Assembly (NCBI GenBank): GCA_019636285.1
Contig: JAHBXV010000009.1
Span: forward strand, 1 to 64,000
DNA: 64,000 nucleotides
From: Planctomycetaceae bacterium
GTDB lineage: Bacteria > Planctomycetota > Planctomycetia > Planctomycetales > Planctomycetaceae
Direction of reading: 5' to 3'
Part shown: positions 1 through 10,161 of the stretch, in pieces
How the letters are laid out: each line of letters starts with the position of its first letter
How positions within the stretch are numbered: position 1 is the first letter of the stretch
The notes under the pieces: generated by a model
What the model was told of the DNA's origin: nothing
The model's input: only the letters and a program-made list of their open reading frames with translations
The model's database searches: none
Translations under genes and position numbers: made by a program

Positions 1-87
1 GCTCCGCCAGTGCCTCTTTTTGTGAATGAAAGACTTAAGGCACACTGGCGGAGCCAGTGGCACACGAAAACCAGGCACTGACAAATC
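1..87. repeat. Family A palindromic repeat, copy 1 (cut by window edge)
   Basis: This is the first of three related elements in the window (others near 5155 and 11184). The right arm CTGGCGGAGCCAGTGGC lies at 45-61. The facing left arm, which ends GCTCCGCCAG at 1-10, is truncated by the window start. The spacer and the tail after the right arm also match the copy at 11184-11279 closely, so this is a dispersed sequence family and not only a hairpin. It lies just beyond the stop of polA and could act as its transcription end. Confidence 0.75.
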
Positions 88-104
88 ACTCGCCGAAGCC
101 GGTG

Positions 105-2897
105 TCACTCGGCCGGCTCATAGTCGACCTGATCGAGCCAGTTTTCGCCGGTCGAGACGTCGACCACCAGGGGAACCCCCAAGGGCAACGCGTGCTCCAT
201 TTCCTCGTGAATCAGTTCCACGAGGCGTGGAATCGACTCGTTCGGCGCTTCGAAGACCAGTTCGTCGTGAATCTGCAGCAGCATTTTCCCTGGGTGGCCT
301 TCCTTCCGCAAACGCGCCGAAACCCCCAGCATGGCCCGTTTGATGAGATCGGCCGCCGAGCCCTGAATCACCGTGTTAATCGCAGTTCGTTCGGCCATGT
401 TGCGATTGCGATTTCGCTGTCCCGCAGGCCGGATTCCCTCGATACGGCGTCGTCGTCCCAGCAGCGTGCGGGCGTAACCGTCGGCATGGCAACGATCCAG
501 GAGTTCTTCCAGAAACGCAGTGACCTCGGCGTACTGCTTGAAATAGCCCTCAATGAAGCTGGCGGCCTCCTCGTTGGAGATCCCGAGTGCTGCGGCCAGT
601 CCATACGAACTTTGTCCGTAGAGCACGCCGAAGTTGACCGCTTTCGCGACTCGCCGTTGTTCAGAATCGACGTCTGCCAGCGGAACCCGATAGACGTCGG
701 AAGCGACCGCAGCGTGAATGTCGATTCCGTCCGCAAACGCGCGGTGCAGCGCCAGGTCGCCGCTGAAGTGTGCCAGCATTCGCAATTCAATCTGCGAATA
801 GTCGGCACAGACCAGCTTCCATCCGGGTTCACCGGCCCGAAACGCGCGACGAATGCGGCGTCCTTCCTCGGTCCTGATGGGAATGTTCTGGAGATTGGGA
901 TCGCTGGAACTGAGTCGTCCCGTGGCGGCGACCACCTGATTGAACGACGTATGAATCCGTCCCGTCACGGGATGGACGAGTGTCGGCAGCGCGTCGAGAT
1001 AGGTGCCCTTCAATTTGGTCAGTTGGCGGTGTTCGATGATCTTTGCCGGAAGTTCATGGAGCGTGGCCAGTTCTTCCAGGACGTCCTGATCAGTACTTGG
1101 ACCGGTTTTCGTCTTCTTCTTGACCGGAAGTTTCAGTTCATCGAAGAGAATCTTCCGGAGTTGCAGCGGCGAGTCGATGTTGAATTCCCGTCCTGCCAGG
1201 CCGTGAATGACCCCCATCAGATCCTGCAGTTTCCGGCCGGCTTCAGCGCTTTGCCGGCTGAGTTCCTCGGCATCCACGCGAATCCCGCGTTCTTCGAGAT
1301 CGGCCAAAACGGGAATCAAGGGGCGTTCGAGATCCCAGTACAAGTCCCATAAGCCTTCGGACTTGAGTTGCTGGCCAATCACTTCCGCCAGTTCCCAGGC
1401 GGCCTCCGCATCTTCGGAGGCGTACTCGGCCACCTTGCGGACCTCGACGCAATCCATCGTGATCTGGTTCTTGCCGGTGCCGATCAGCGTGCTGATGGAA
1501 ATCCCCTGGCGACCCAGGTACTTCATCATCAGGACTTCAAGGTTGTGCGACCGCGCGCCGGCATCGAGCAGGTAGTCGCCCACCATGGGGTCGACGCCCA
1601 GGCTGGCCGGTTCAATGCCCACGCCGCGCAGCACGATCAGGTCGTACTTGAGGTTCTGGTTGACCCACTCCAGTTCGGGATTTTGCAGCAGCGGTCGAAA
1701 GCCGTTGACGACACGAACAGGGTCCAGCAGCGGGCATCCTTCTGGGCCACGCACTGGAATGTATGCCGACTCCTGGTCATTCCAGGCAATGGCCCAGCCG
1801 ACAATCTCGCACCGCAGCGGATCGACACTCGTTGTTTCCAGATCGAGGGCGAGACGACGAACGCCACGCAATGTTTCCAGGAGCCGGTCAAATTCGTCAG
1901 CGGTGTCGATGACTTTCCAGTCACGTTCTCTCGCCGTTGAGAGCCCGCCGGGAGTCGAAGCGACCTCACTCGTCGAGGACGCGTCCTCCTGGGGCGAATC
2001 GGAATCGTCAAACAGCGACCGTTGCCCGTTGCCTCGTTTCGGCGTGACCGTTTCCGCTTCGTCGATCATCCGCCGAAACCCGAGACCGCGAAAGAGTTCC
2101 TGGAGCTTCGGAACATCGAACGGCTGAAGTCGACAGTCGTCCCACCGCAGTTCCAGCGGTAGGTGCTGATTGAGACGGACCAGCTTTTCGCTGGTACGGG
2201 CCTGTTCGGCATAGGTGACGAGGTTCTCGCGCAGCTTGGCCCCGGGGGCTTCGGCGGCATGGGCCAGAACGCCTTCGAGCGTGCCCCAGGTCTGGAGCAA
2301 CTGCGCGGCCTTCTTGGGCCCCACCAAGGGGATTCCCGGTACGTTGTCGACAGCGTCTCCCACGAGCGACTGAAAATCGACGACCTGCTCGGGCAGAACG
2401 CCCCAGTCTTCGCGCAACCCCTCGACCGTTAGAACCGAGTTCTTGCGAAGGTTCAGAATCTCGACGGAGGGGCCGAGGAGCTGCCGTGCGTCCTTGTCGG
2501 ACGTGACGATCCGGACGAGAAAGCCGCGGTCGACCGCATGGCGAGTCAGCGTGGCGATCACGTCATCGGCTTCCCATCCCGGAGCTTCCACGACCGGGAC
2601 TCGAAAAGCAGTCAGAAGGTCTTTGAGCAGCGGAATCTGCGGACGCAGGTCTTCCGGCATTTCGGTGCGATTGCCTTTGTAGGCCGGGTAAATCTCGTTG
2701 CGCAGATTCGGCCCTTCGGAATCCATCGCGCAAATGAGCCAGTCTGGTTTGCGGTCGCGGACCAGCGATAAAATGTCCCGGCTGAATCCGAACAGGGCGT
2801 TGGTCGGCTGTCCGGCGGGACCGGTCATCGGCGGAATGGCGTGAAAGACCTGGAAAAGGAGCGAAAACGTATCGATCAGGTAGACGGTTTGCGGCAC
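105..2897 (-). CDS. polA: DNA polymerase I
   Basis: 930 residues, the usual size for a full bacterial Pol I with all three domains. The N-terminal 5' nuclease (about 1-280) shows YKGNR at 73-77 and the acidic EADDVI near 109. A Ser/Asp-rich linker (about 290-325) follows. The 3'-5' exonuclease domain keeps its catalytic set: DLE at 352-354, N415 to D419, and Y492 with D496, so proofreading is expected to work, unlike in Thermus or many Gram-positive enzymes. The polymerase domain has motif A (DYSQIELR from D699), motif B (RRVAKAVNFGVLYG near 748) and motif C (HDE at 877-879). It fills Okazaki and repair gaps. The start is GTG. The gene stands alone, with a repeat on its downstream side and a long gap upstream. 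Confidence 0.98.
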   Translation of the reverse strand: MPQTVYLIDTFSLLFQVFHAIPPMTGPAGQPTNALFGFSRDILSLVRDRKPDWLICAMDSEGPNLRNEIYPAYKGNRTEMPEDLRPQIPLLKDLLTAFRVPVVEAPGWEADDVIATLTRHAVDRGFLVRIVTSDKDARQLLGPSVEILNLRKNSVLTVEGLREDWGVLPEQVVDFQSLVGDAVDNVPGIPLVGPKKAAQLLQTWGTLEGVLAHAAEAPGAKLRENLVTYAEQARTSEKLVRLNQHLPLELRWDDCRLQPFDVPKLQELFRGLGFRRMIDEAETVTPKRGNGQRSLFDDSDSPQEDASSTSEVASTPGGLSTARERDWKVIDTADEFDRLLETLRGVRRLALDLETTSVDPLRCEIVGWAIAWNDQESAYIPVRGPEGCPLLDPVRVVNGFRPLLQNPELEWVNQNLKYDLIVLRGVGIEPASLGVDPMVGDYLLDAGARSHNLEVLMMKYLGRQGISISTLIGTGKNQITMDCVEVRKVAEYASEDAEAAWELAEVIGQQLKSEGLWDLYWDLERPLIPVLADLEERGIRVDAEELSRQSAEAGRKLQDLMGVIHGLAGREFNIDSPLQLRKILFDELKLPVKKKTKTGPSTDQDVLEELATLHELPAKIIEHRQLTKLKGTYLDALPTLVHPVTGRIHTSFNQVVAATGRLSSSDPNLQNIPIRTEEGRRIRRAFRAGEPGWKLVCADYSQIELRMLAHFSGDLALHRAFADGIDIHAAVASDVYRVPLADVDSEQRRVAKAVNFGVLYGQSSYGLAAALGISNEEAASFIEGYFKQYAEVTAFLEELLDRCHADGYARTLLGRRRRIEGIRPAGQRNRNRNMAERTAINTVIQGSAADLIKRAMLGVSARLRKEGHPGKMLLQIHDELVFEAPNESIPRLVELIHEEMEHALPLGVPLVVDVSTGENWLDQVDYEPAE

Positions 2898-2937
2898 GGA
2901 GAGCAGTCCTTGCGGGAAGCGTGCTGGGGACGGGAGG

Positions 2938-3000
2938 ACGCTTCAAAACCGGATTGGCGGTTCGAGGATGTCGAAAAATCTCAGGGGAACAGCCGTCTTC
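2938..3000. repeat. Family B element, degenerate relic
   Basis: The stretch beginning CTTCAAAACCGGATTGGCGG resembles the end of the 76-base elements at 8326, 11075 and 53885 (compare CGTCAAAACCCGGTTGGCGG). A further patch around GAAAAATCTCAGGGGAACA recalls their centre. The opposite terminal repeat is not recognisable, so this looks like a decayed copy. Confidence 0.4.
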
Positions 3001-3326
3001 CGGTTGGTCGTGAAGTCACCTGAGAAAGTTGGCGAAACGGGCGAGGTCCGTCGGAGGGGCGCGAACGGCGGACAATGGAGCGCCCGCGCGATCGGCACCG
3101 TCCGAAAGGGCGCCACAACCGGAAGTCCCTACGATCGTTCCGTTCGGTACGTTCCGGTCACGAGTATGGTCCGTGAGGAACGGAATAACCAGCAAGGGGG
3201 TCACACGGCCTATCGGCGGCGGAAAGATGCCCGGGGGCAGGCCGAGTCCGGGAATCGACTGCGGCAATTCCGGCCCGTTCGTCGAAAACGAATGTCGCTG
3301 GCGCGCCCGGGGAGCGGGGAAACTCC

Positions 3327-3354
3327 TTGACTCCCGTGGTGCCCTCTTTAGACT
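3327..3354 (+). promoter_or_regulatory. Candidate sigma-70-type promoter
   Basis: TTGACT (3327-3332), a 16-base spacer, and TAGACT (3349-3354). It matches the consensus at five of six -35 bases and four of six -10 bases. It would give a leader of about 135 bases before the ATG at 3496. The call rests on pattern match only. Confidence 0.5.
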
Positions 3355-3495
3355 AATAGAATCGCGTAAAACTTTCGTGGGAAACGACCCGAGTCGCGGG
3401 TTGGTTCCTCTCTGGCAATTTCTGTTCGCCGATTTTCTGTTTGACGGTCTCTCAACCGCCTGGCATCGTCGGGCAGAATTCGAGGAAGACAGCTC

Positions 3496-5031
3496 ATGGC
3501 TGCAAGCAAGCCGACAGCGATTCACTACTGGCTGATGGCCTTTGTGGTGTTGGCGATCATCTTTGGCATTACCACTTACTCGTTTCAGCGCGAGTATGCG
3601 AACGCCCTCGTGAAGCTGCAGAAGGCAGAGGGCGATCTGTCGACCGAAAAGCGGCTGTCGAAGAACCTGGACGACGACGTTCAGGCTCTGAAGAACGTCC
3701 TCGGTATTCGCCTGGAAGTCGTCGAAGACCGGCAGAACCCGAATAACCCGACCACGGTCGTGGGTGCGACGCGTCTTGCCATGCAGAACTACGGCATGGA
3801 GCAGGCCGGCACGACGGTGGAAGACACGCTCAAGACGATGCGGGAAGCCATCAATACGACGCTCGCCGATCGAACGGCCCTCAAGACGCAGTTCGATACC
3901 CAGACCGCGGAACTGTTGGCTCTGCGAACTCGCTACACGCAGACGGCGGACGAGCACGACAATGCCAAGAAGAAGGCCGAAACCGATCTGCGGACCGTGA
4001 CCGGCACGCAGGATGAAAAGCTGAACGCCAAGGACACGCAGATCGCGCAGCTTCGCCAGGAACGGAACAACGTCGAAACCGAACTGGCGGAAGAACGAGC
4101 CGCCCGAACCAAGGAACGACAAAAGCTGGAAGCGGAAAAAGGCCGCCTGGAACTGATTAACGACAGTCTGCGGGAACGTCTGGAACGGATCGAAACCGTG
4201 TCGTTCGAAGTCCCCGATGGGCAGATCACGCGGGTGGAAAACGCCGTCAAACTGGTCTGGATCAACCTCGGTTCTTCCGACTTCCTTCGCGAACGGATGA
4301 CGTTCAGCATTTATGAAAAGAACGTCGCCGGCGTCGGCCGCGGACCGGAAGATGTGAAGGGGACGATCGAAGTGACTCGCGTGGTGGGTCCGAATTCGGC
4401 CGAAGCCCGCATCACCTCTTCGGACCTGTATCGCCCCATCGCTCCCGGCGATCTCATTTACACGCCAATGTGGAGCCCTGGCCGGTCGGAAGCGTTCAGC
4501 TTCGTGGGTCTGATCGACCTCGATGGCGATGGACGCGATGATCGCGATCAGTTGCACAACATCGTCGGTTCGGCTGGTGCCGTGATTGACAACGAAGTTG
4601 ACGACAAAGGGAACTGGATCCTGGAAGGTGGCCGGAAGGAAGGAAAGATCAGCGAAGCGACCAAGTTCCTGGTCCGCGGCAAGCTGCCGGACCCGGCGGA
4701 ACTGGTCAACAAGGATGAAATCGCCGCCGCCCTCGAAATCAACAAGAAATGGGAAGACCTGTCGAACCAGGCCAAGCAGTATGGCGTGCGGATTGTCACG
4801 CTCAATGACTTCCTGTCGTATGTCGGCTACAAAGCCCGTCGTCGTCTTTTCCTGCCGGGTCAGGCCGCTCCTTACACGTTGCGGGCCGGTGCTGCCAGCA
4901 GCAGCACGAATGAGGATCTGGGCGGCCGCGAGTCGTCGGGAGCGGTTTCGGGGCGCTTCAGCCCGAATCAGACGCTCCCGCCGGCCACCTCGACCGGTAC
5001 GACAAGCAAGCTCTTCGGCGGCTCCAAGTAA
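3496..5031 (+). CDS. Membrane-anchored coiled-coil protein of unknown function
   Basis: 511 residues. One hydrophobic segment near the N-terminus (about 13-30) should anchor it in the membrane. Residues about 35-240 are rich in Lys, Glu, Gln, Leu and Arg in heptad style and should form a long coiled coil. The C-terminal part (about 245-450) is globular, with an acidic patch DLDGDGRDDRD that recalls a calcium-binding loop. A stretch ending QYGVRIVTLNDFLSYVGY resembles the end of a BRCT fold, but only weakly. The tail is Ser/Thr/Gly-rich. GAGGAAG lies 7 bases before the ATG. A promoter lies upstream and a strong terminator downstream, so it is probably transcribed alone. I do not recognise a named family; the architecture fits a spacer or tether across the periplasm. 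Confidence 0.85.
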   Translation: MAASKPTAIHYWLMAFVVLAIIFGITTYSFQREYANALVKLQKAEGDLSTEKRLSKNLDDDVQALKNVLGIRLEVVEDRQNPNNPTTVVGATRLAMQNYGMEQAGTTVEDTLKTMREAINTTLADRTALKTQFDTQTAELLALRTRYTQTADEHDNAKKKAETDLRTVTGTQDEKLNAKDTQIAQLRQERNNVETELAEERAARTKERQKLEAEKGRLELINDSLRERLERIETVSFEVPDGQITRVENAVKLVWINLGSSDFLRERMTFSIYEKNVAGVGRGPEDVKGTIEVTRVVGPNSAEARITSSDLYRPIAPGDLIYTPMWSPGRSEAFSFVGLIDLDGDGRDDRDQLHNIVGSAGAVIDNEVDDKGNWILEGGRKEGKISEATKFLVRGKLPDPAELVNKDEIAAALEINKKWEDLSNQAKQYGVRIVTLNDFLSYVGYKARRRLFLPGQAAPYTLRAGAASSSTNEDLGGRESSGAVSGRFSPNQTLPPATSTGTTSKLFGGSK

Positions 5032-5074
5032 ACCGGTGTTGCCCTCACGATTTGCTCATCGATAGAAATCAAAC

Positions 5075-5110
5075 AAACGGGCGTCGCCAGTGAATTGGCG
5101 ACGCCCGTTT
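5075..5110 (+). terminator. Intrinsic terminator after the coiled-coil gene
   Basis: Perfect 15-base inverted repeat (arms 5075-5089 and 5096-5110, loop GTGAAT). The stem core is GC-rich and the right arm ends in TTT followed by CGTTTC. It lies 44 bases after the stop codon. Confidence 0.75.
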
Positions 5111-5154
5111 TCGTTTCAAACCTCATACATTGTCAATGTTGAGGACAGGGATGC

Positions 5155-5246
5155 GTGCCACTGGCTTCGCCAGTGCATCTTGTTCTGCGAAATCAATTAA
5201 GGGCACACTGGCAGAGACAGTGGCACACGCAGATGAGGCCTGGCAA
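5155..5246. repeat. Family A palindromic repeat, copy 2 (diverged)
   Basis: GTGCCACTGGCTTCGCCAGTGC at its left end and CTGGCAGAGACAGTGGCACAC near 5208-5228 are the two facing arms, with several substitutions relative to copies 1 and 3. The spacer has drifted and the tail resembles the others loosely. It lies between the terminator above and the stop of aspS. Confidence 0.65.
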
Positions 5247-5277
5247 AACGTGAAGCGGCCGGTCAGGCCACTCCGGC

Positions 5278-7050
<1,773 letters not shown>

Positions 7051-7256
7051 GGAAGCGAATCCTTCAGTCCGAATCGTTTAACCGGGACTCGCGCCCGAAC
7101 CTGGGCCAGCCCGAATGGTCCCACACTATAGTCGCCCTCGTTCCCTGCGGGAAGGAGTGCCAGAATCGGAGCATCCGTTCACGTCAAACAGCAGTTGTTC
7201 GTCTGGTATCGGTTCGACCCCAGAGGATACAACTCGCCAGCATCAGAGGTTTGATT

Positions 7257-8318
7257 GTGGCCCGACAGAATCTTCCGATCATCGATACCGGCCCGCCGAT
7301 CCGCGCGGTCCGTTCGCCAATTCGTCCCGCGAAAGGCAGTCTGCTGCTGGCGCTGTGCGCCGGGCTAGTTGCGGGCTTCCCCGGCGCCGCGGGGTCGGCG
7401 GAATTCCTGGGACGCCTGACGAGTGTCGCGCCCTTGGCGTCGGCGGAGGAGGCCCCCCTGCTACTCGGGGACGAAGACCTGTTTGTTGACAATCGGTCGT
7501 CACATTTCGTGAGTGATGAAACCGTCTATACTCCGCATTCGCCCCCCGGCGCAGAGTCTTGGGACTGGTGGCTGCTGCCAGAAGGGTTGTTGTACAAGTC
7601 GTACATCGCCGGGGAGAAAGAACCCCGCTTTTCGACGGCGTTTCTCGCTGAAAAAGGGGGCGACGTCCTGTGGGATACGGTTCTCGGCGGCCGTGTCGGC
7701 GTGGTGCGCTACGGCACCGAGCGGGGCATTCAACCCGAAGGGGTTCAGCTCGACCTGGAAGGGGGTGCGTTCGTTCGCCTGCTTCCGCAGGACGAACGGG
7801 ACGTCAACGCGGTCGATTTCCGGTTTGGAGTGCCGCTCACGTACCGGGAAGGTCCGTTCCAGGCAAAATTCGGCTACTACCACATCAGTTCCCACCTGGG
7901 GGACGAGTACCTGTTGAAGAACCCGGGGATCGACCGGATCAATTATGTTCGCGACGCGCTCGTCCTGGGGATTGGCTATTTTCCGATCGACAGCGTGCGG
8001 CTGTACGCGGAAACAAGCTGGGCGTTCTTCACGGGCCGCGAAAGCGCCCCTTGGGACTTCCAGACGGGTCTGGAATGGAGCGAAACCCATCCGACGGGGA
8101 TTCACGGAGCGCCGTTCTTCGCGATGAATATTCACCTGCGGGAAGAGACCGACTGGAGCGGCAGCCTTAATATTCTCGCCGGCTGGCAATGGCGCGGCTT
8201 CGTCTCGGATCACGTCTTCCGCGCGGCGCTGCAGTATTACACCGGTAAGAACAACCAGTATTCGTTCACGCAGGACAACCAACAGCTCATTGGTCTGGGA
8301 ATCCGGTACGACTACTAA
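7257..8318 (+). CDS. DUF1207 family outer-membrane protein
   Basis: 353 residues. A hydrophobic signal segment (about 28-48, ending GSA) precedes the mature part. The body matches my memory of DUF1207: WWLLPEGLLYKSYIAGEKEPR, then alternating beta strands (RVGVVRYG, FRFGVPLTYREG, AKFGYYHISSHLGDEY, LYAETSWAFF) and a final strand ending in an aromatic residue (IRYDY). This is the pattern of a beta-barrel protein of the outer membrane. Function is unknown. The GTG at 7257 was chosen because AGAGGT (7245-7250) lies 6 bases before it; a TTG at 7251 is the alternative. Confidence 0.85.
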   Translation: MARQNLPIIDTGPPIRAVRSPIRPAKGSLLLALCAGLVAGFPGAAGSAEFLGRLTSVAPLASAEEAPLLLGDEDLFVDNRSSHFVSDETVYTPHSPPGAESWDWWLLPEGLLYKSYIAGEKEPRFSTAFLAEKGGDVLWDTVLGGRVGVVRYGTERGIQPEGVQLDLEGGAFVRLLPQDERDVNAVDFRFGVPLTYREGPFQAKFGYYHISSHLGDEYLLKNPGIDRINYVRDALVLGIGYFPIDSVRLYAETSWAFFTGRESAPWDFQTGLEWSETHPTGIHGAPFFAMNIHLREETDWSGSLNILAGWQWRGFVSDHVFRAALQYYTGKNNQYSFTQDNQQLIGLGIRYDY

Positions 8319-8325
8319 TGGAGTG

Positions 8326-8401
8326 CCGTCAAAACCCTCTGGACGCCCGAAACGCACCTGATTTTGAGGCGGCCTCCGAGGCGCCAACCGGATTTTGACG
8401 G
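8326..8401. repeat. Family B 76-base inverted-repeat element, copy 1
   Basis: Starts CCGTCAAAACCC and ends GGATTTTGACGG, so 11 of 12 terminal bases are complementary. The interior matches copies at 11075 and 53885 near both ends (CTCTGGACG...CCAACCGG) and diverges in the centre. It begins 7 bases after the stop of the DUF1207 gene. Confidence 0.8.
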
Positions 8402-8443
8402 AGACTCAATGGCTGTCTCACACTGACTGGGGGCAGGCGCAAA

Positions 8444-8476
8444 AAAACGGTCGGCGCATTGAGCACCGACCGTTTT
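8444..8476. terminator. Bidirectional terminator between DUF1207 gene and rpsR
   Basis: Arms 8444-8457 and 8463-8476 pair over AAAACGGTCGG with one mismatch near the loop. Seven A residues precede the left arm (a T run for the minus strand) and TTTT closes the right arm. It lies between two convergent genes and could serve both. Confidence 0.75.
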
Positions 8477-8504
8477 CGTTTGTTGTCGCAGGCTGCGGCC
8501 TGGT

Positions 8505-8786
8505 CTATTCCTCGGCGACGTACGGCAGCAGGCCCATGAAGCGGGCTCGCAACACGGCCAGACGGACGGCGCGCTGATACTTGGCGCAGGTGCCCGTCTT
8601 GCGGCGGGAGAGCAGGTTCCCTTCGCGATCGATCATGGATCGCAGGGTCTTCAGGTCTTTGTAATCGACAAAAATCGGCCGCGGCGGATGCTTCGCATTG
8701 CCAGTGAACCGGCAGCGGAGTTTCTTTTTCAGCCGCGCACGCTTCTTACGCAGCTTCTTGATGTCGGCCTTCGTGTACTGACTCAT
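8505..8786 (-). CDS. rpsR: Small ribosomal subunit protein bS18
   Basis: 93 residues with a very basic N-terminus ([18 protein letters not shown]) and the conserved S18 core: [28 protein letters not shown], then [21 protein letters not shown]. It binds bS6 in the 30S platform. In most bacteria rpsR sits between rpsF and rplI; here neither is present, which is common for planctomycetes. ATG at 8786; the terminator at 8444-8476 follows. Confidence 0.97.
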   Translation of the reverse strand: MSQYTKADIKKLRKKRARLKKKLRCRFTGNAKHPPRPIFVDYKDLKTLRSMIDREGNLLSRRKTGTCAKYQRAVRLAVLRARFMGLLPYVAEE

Positions 8787-9001
8787 GCGTTTTCAATCCT
8801 CTGATGGCGATTCCGAAAATCGGAACCCGTCTCGCTCGCGGCGAAACGCAAAGGGACATATTCGCTCACCATGAGCGACCATCCCGGAAGAAGCCCGAGA
8901 TTATTGCAGACGTCTGTCCGTGCTGCAACCGAGCGATCAAACCGCTCGTTTCGCGTTTTTCAGTCCCCAAGTTCGTCGCAACGCCCTTTCCTGCTGGATG
9001 T

Positions 9002-9958
9002 TCAGTCAAACAGATAGCTGACCGATTCGTTGCGATGAATGCGCCGGATGGCTTCTCCCAGGAGGGGGGCCACGGTGACCACGCGCAGATTGGGCAACTG
9101 GCTGGCCTGCGGGATGGGAAGACTGTTGGAGACGACGATTTCTTCGACGTTCGCCTTCTGCAACCGTTCGATCGCACTTCCGCACAAAACGGCGTGCGTG
9201 GCGCTGATGAAAATCCGGCTGGCGCCATGCTGCCGAATCACTTCGACGGCTCCACACATCGAGCCGGCGGTCGTCATCATGTCGTCAAAAATGATGGCTG
9301 CCTTGCCGGTGATGGGCCCGCCGATGAGATTCTCCTGGCGGGTCTCCAAGGCATTCGATCGGCGTTTGTCAACGATCGCGAAGCTGCCGCCGAGGTGTTC
9401 GACATGCTGGAGCGAGCGTTTGATGCTCCCTTCGTCGGGGCTGACAATCACCAGGTTGTCTTTGGGCAGATTCAGGGAGCGAAAGTAGTCGTCGATCACC
9501 GGCGCCGCGTACAAATGGTCGACGGGGCAGTCGAAAAATCCCTGAATCTGGGCCGCATGCAGATCGAGGCTGAGGACGCGGTCCGCTCCGGCCTTGGTGA
9601 TGAGGTTCGCGACCAGTTTGGCGGTGATCGGCACCCGCCCCATGTCCTTACGGTCCTGGCGGGCGTAACCAAAGTACGGGACGACGGCCGTGATGCGCGC
9701 GGCACTGGCGCGCACGCAGGTGTCGATCAGGATCAACAGTTCCATCAGGTTCGCATTCACATCCGGCCCGGTGGGCTGGATGAGAAAAACGTCGCAGCCG
9801 CGGACGTTTTGCAGCAGGCGGACGGACGTTTCGCCGTCGGGAAAGTTTCCCAGCTCGACCGCGCCGAGTTCCAAGCCGAGATAGCTGGCGATTTCCTGAG
9901 CCAGGGCCGGATGCGAGCGACCACTGAGCAGACAGAGCTGATCCACAATCAAAACCAA
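9002..9958 (-). CDS. prs: Ribose-phosphate pyrophosphokinase (PRPP synthetase)
   Basis: 318 residues, full family length. It makes PRPP from ribose 5-phosphate and ATP for nucleotide, His and Trp synthesis. Visible signatures: GNFPDGETSV, the ATP-loop region VPYFGYARQDRK, DLHAAQIQGFF in the metal/ATP site, and the PRPP-binding loop IIFDDMMTTAGSM. The longest frame starts with TTG at 9958; a GTG at 9946, giving MDQLCLLSGRSHP, fits the family N-terminus about as well. The TruB gene lies upstream in the same direction, about 200 bases away. Confidence 0.96.
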   Translation of the reverse strand: MVLIVDQLCLLSGRSHPALAQEIASYLGLELGAVELGNFPDGETSVRLLQNVRGCDVFLIQPTGPDVNANLMELLILIDTCVRASAARITAVVPYFGYARQDRKDMGRVPITAKLVANLITKAGADRVLSLDLHAAQIQGFFDCPVDHLYAAPVIDDYFRSLNLPKDNLVIVSPDEGSIKRSLQHVEHLGGSFAIVDKRRSNALETRQENLIGGPITGKAAIIFDDMMTTAGSMCGAVEVIRQHGASRIFISATHAVLCGSAIERLQKANVEEIVVSNSLPIPQASQLPNLRVVTVAPLLGEAIRRIHRNESVSYLFD

Positions 9959-10161
9959 TCAGCGGAACAGGAAAGTATTGAATGCGTCCGGCGCGGGTCG
10001 CCACTCCGCCAGCGGGACGCCGCCGCCCGTCCCAACCGGTACAAGGAAGAACCTGTCTGTCGAGTCGGGGGCAGCGGGAAGTCGTTGGTCGCCCCATTCG
10101 ATGCTCTGCACCGACGAAAAGCAAGCCGGAGTTTTCAAGCAGGCACATTGGATAGTGGCGG

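Larger units (their letters stand above)
2898..3495. other. 598-base gap between divergent polA and the next gene
   Basis: The gap between two divergent genes holds a degenerate Family B repeat near 2938-3000 and a sigma-70-like promoter at 3327-3354 for the rightward gene. Open frames cross it (for example 3029-3535 on the plus strand) but have no recognisable domains and Arg/Gly-rich composition typical of chance frames in GC-rich DNA. I see no RNA gene here. A promoter for polA should also lie here, but I cannot place it with confidence. Confidence 0.6.

Noticed and set aside
57-1352. 431-codon plus-strand frame opposite polA
   Set aside because: Lies wholly antisense to an unmistakable gene; no domain; chance open frame in GC-rich DNA.
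3029-3535. 168-codon plus-strand frame in the gap before the coiled-coil gene
   Set aside because: No recognisable motif, overlaps the promoter and the start of the real gene, low-quality composition.
3016-4557. 513-codon minus-strand frame
   Set aside because: Antisense to the coiled-coil gene; Arg/His/Phe-rich composition mirrors the other strand.
7122-7137. CTATAGT near 7127 as a -10 box for aspS or the DUF1207 gene
   Set aside because: The hexamer is good on the minus strand but no -35-like sequence stands at the right distance on either strand.
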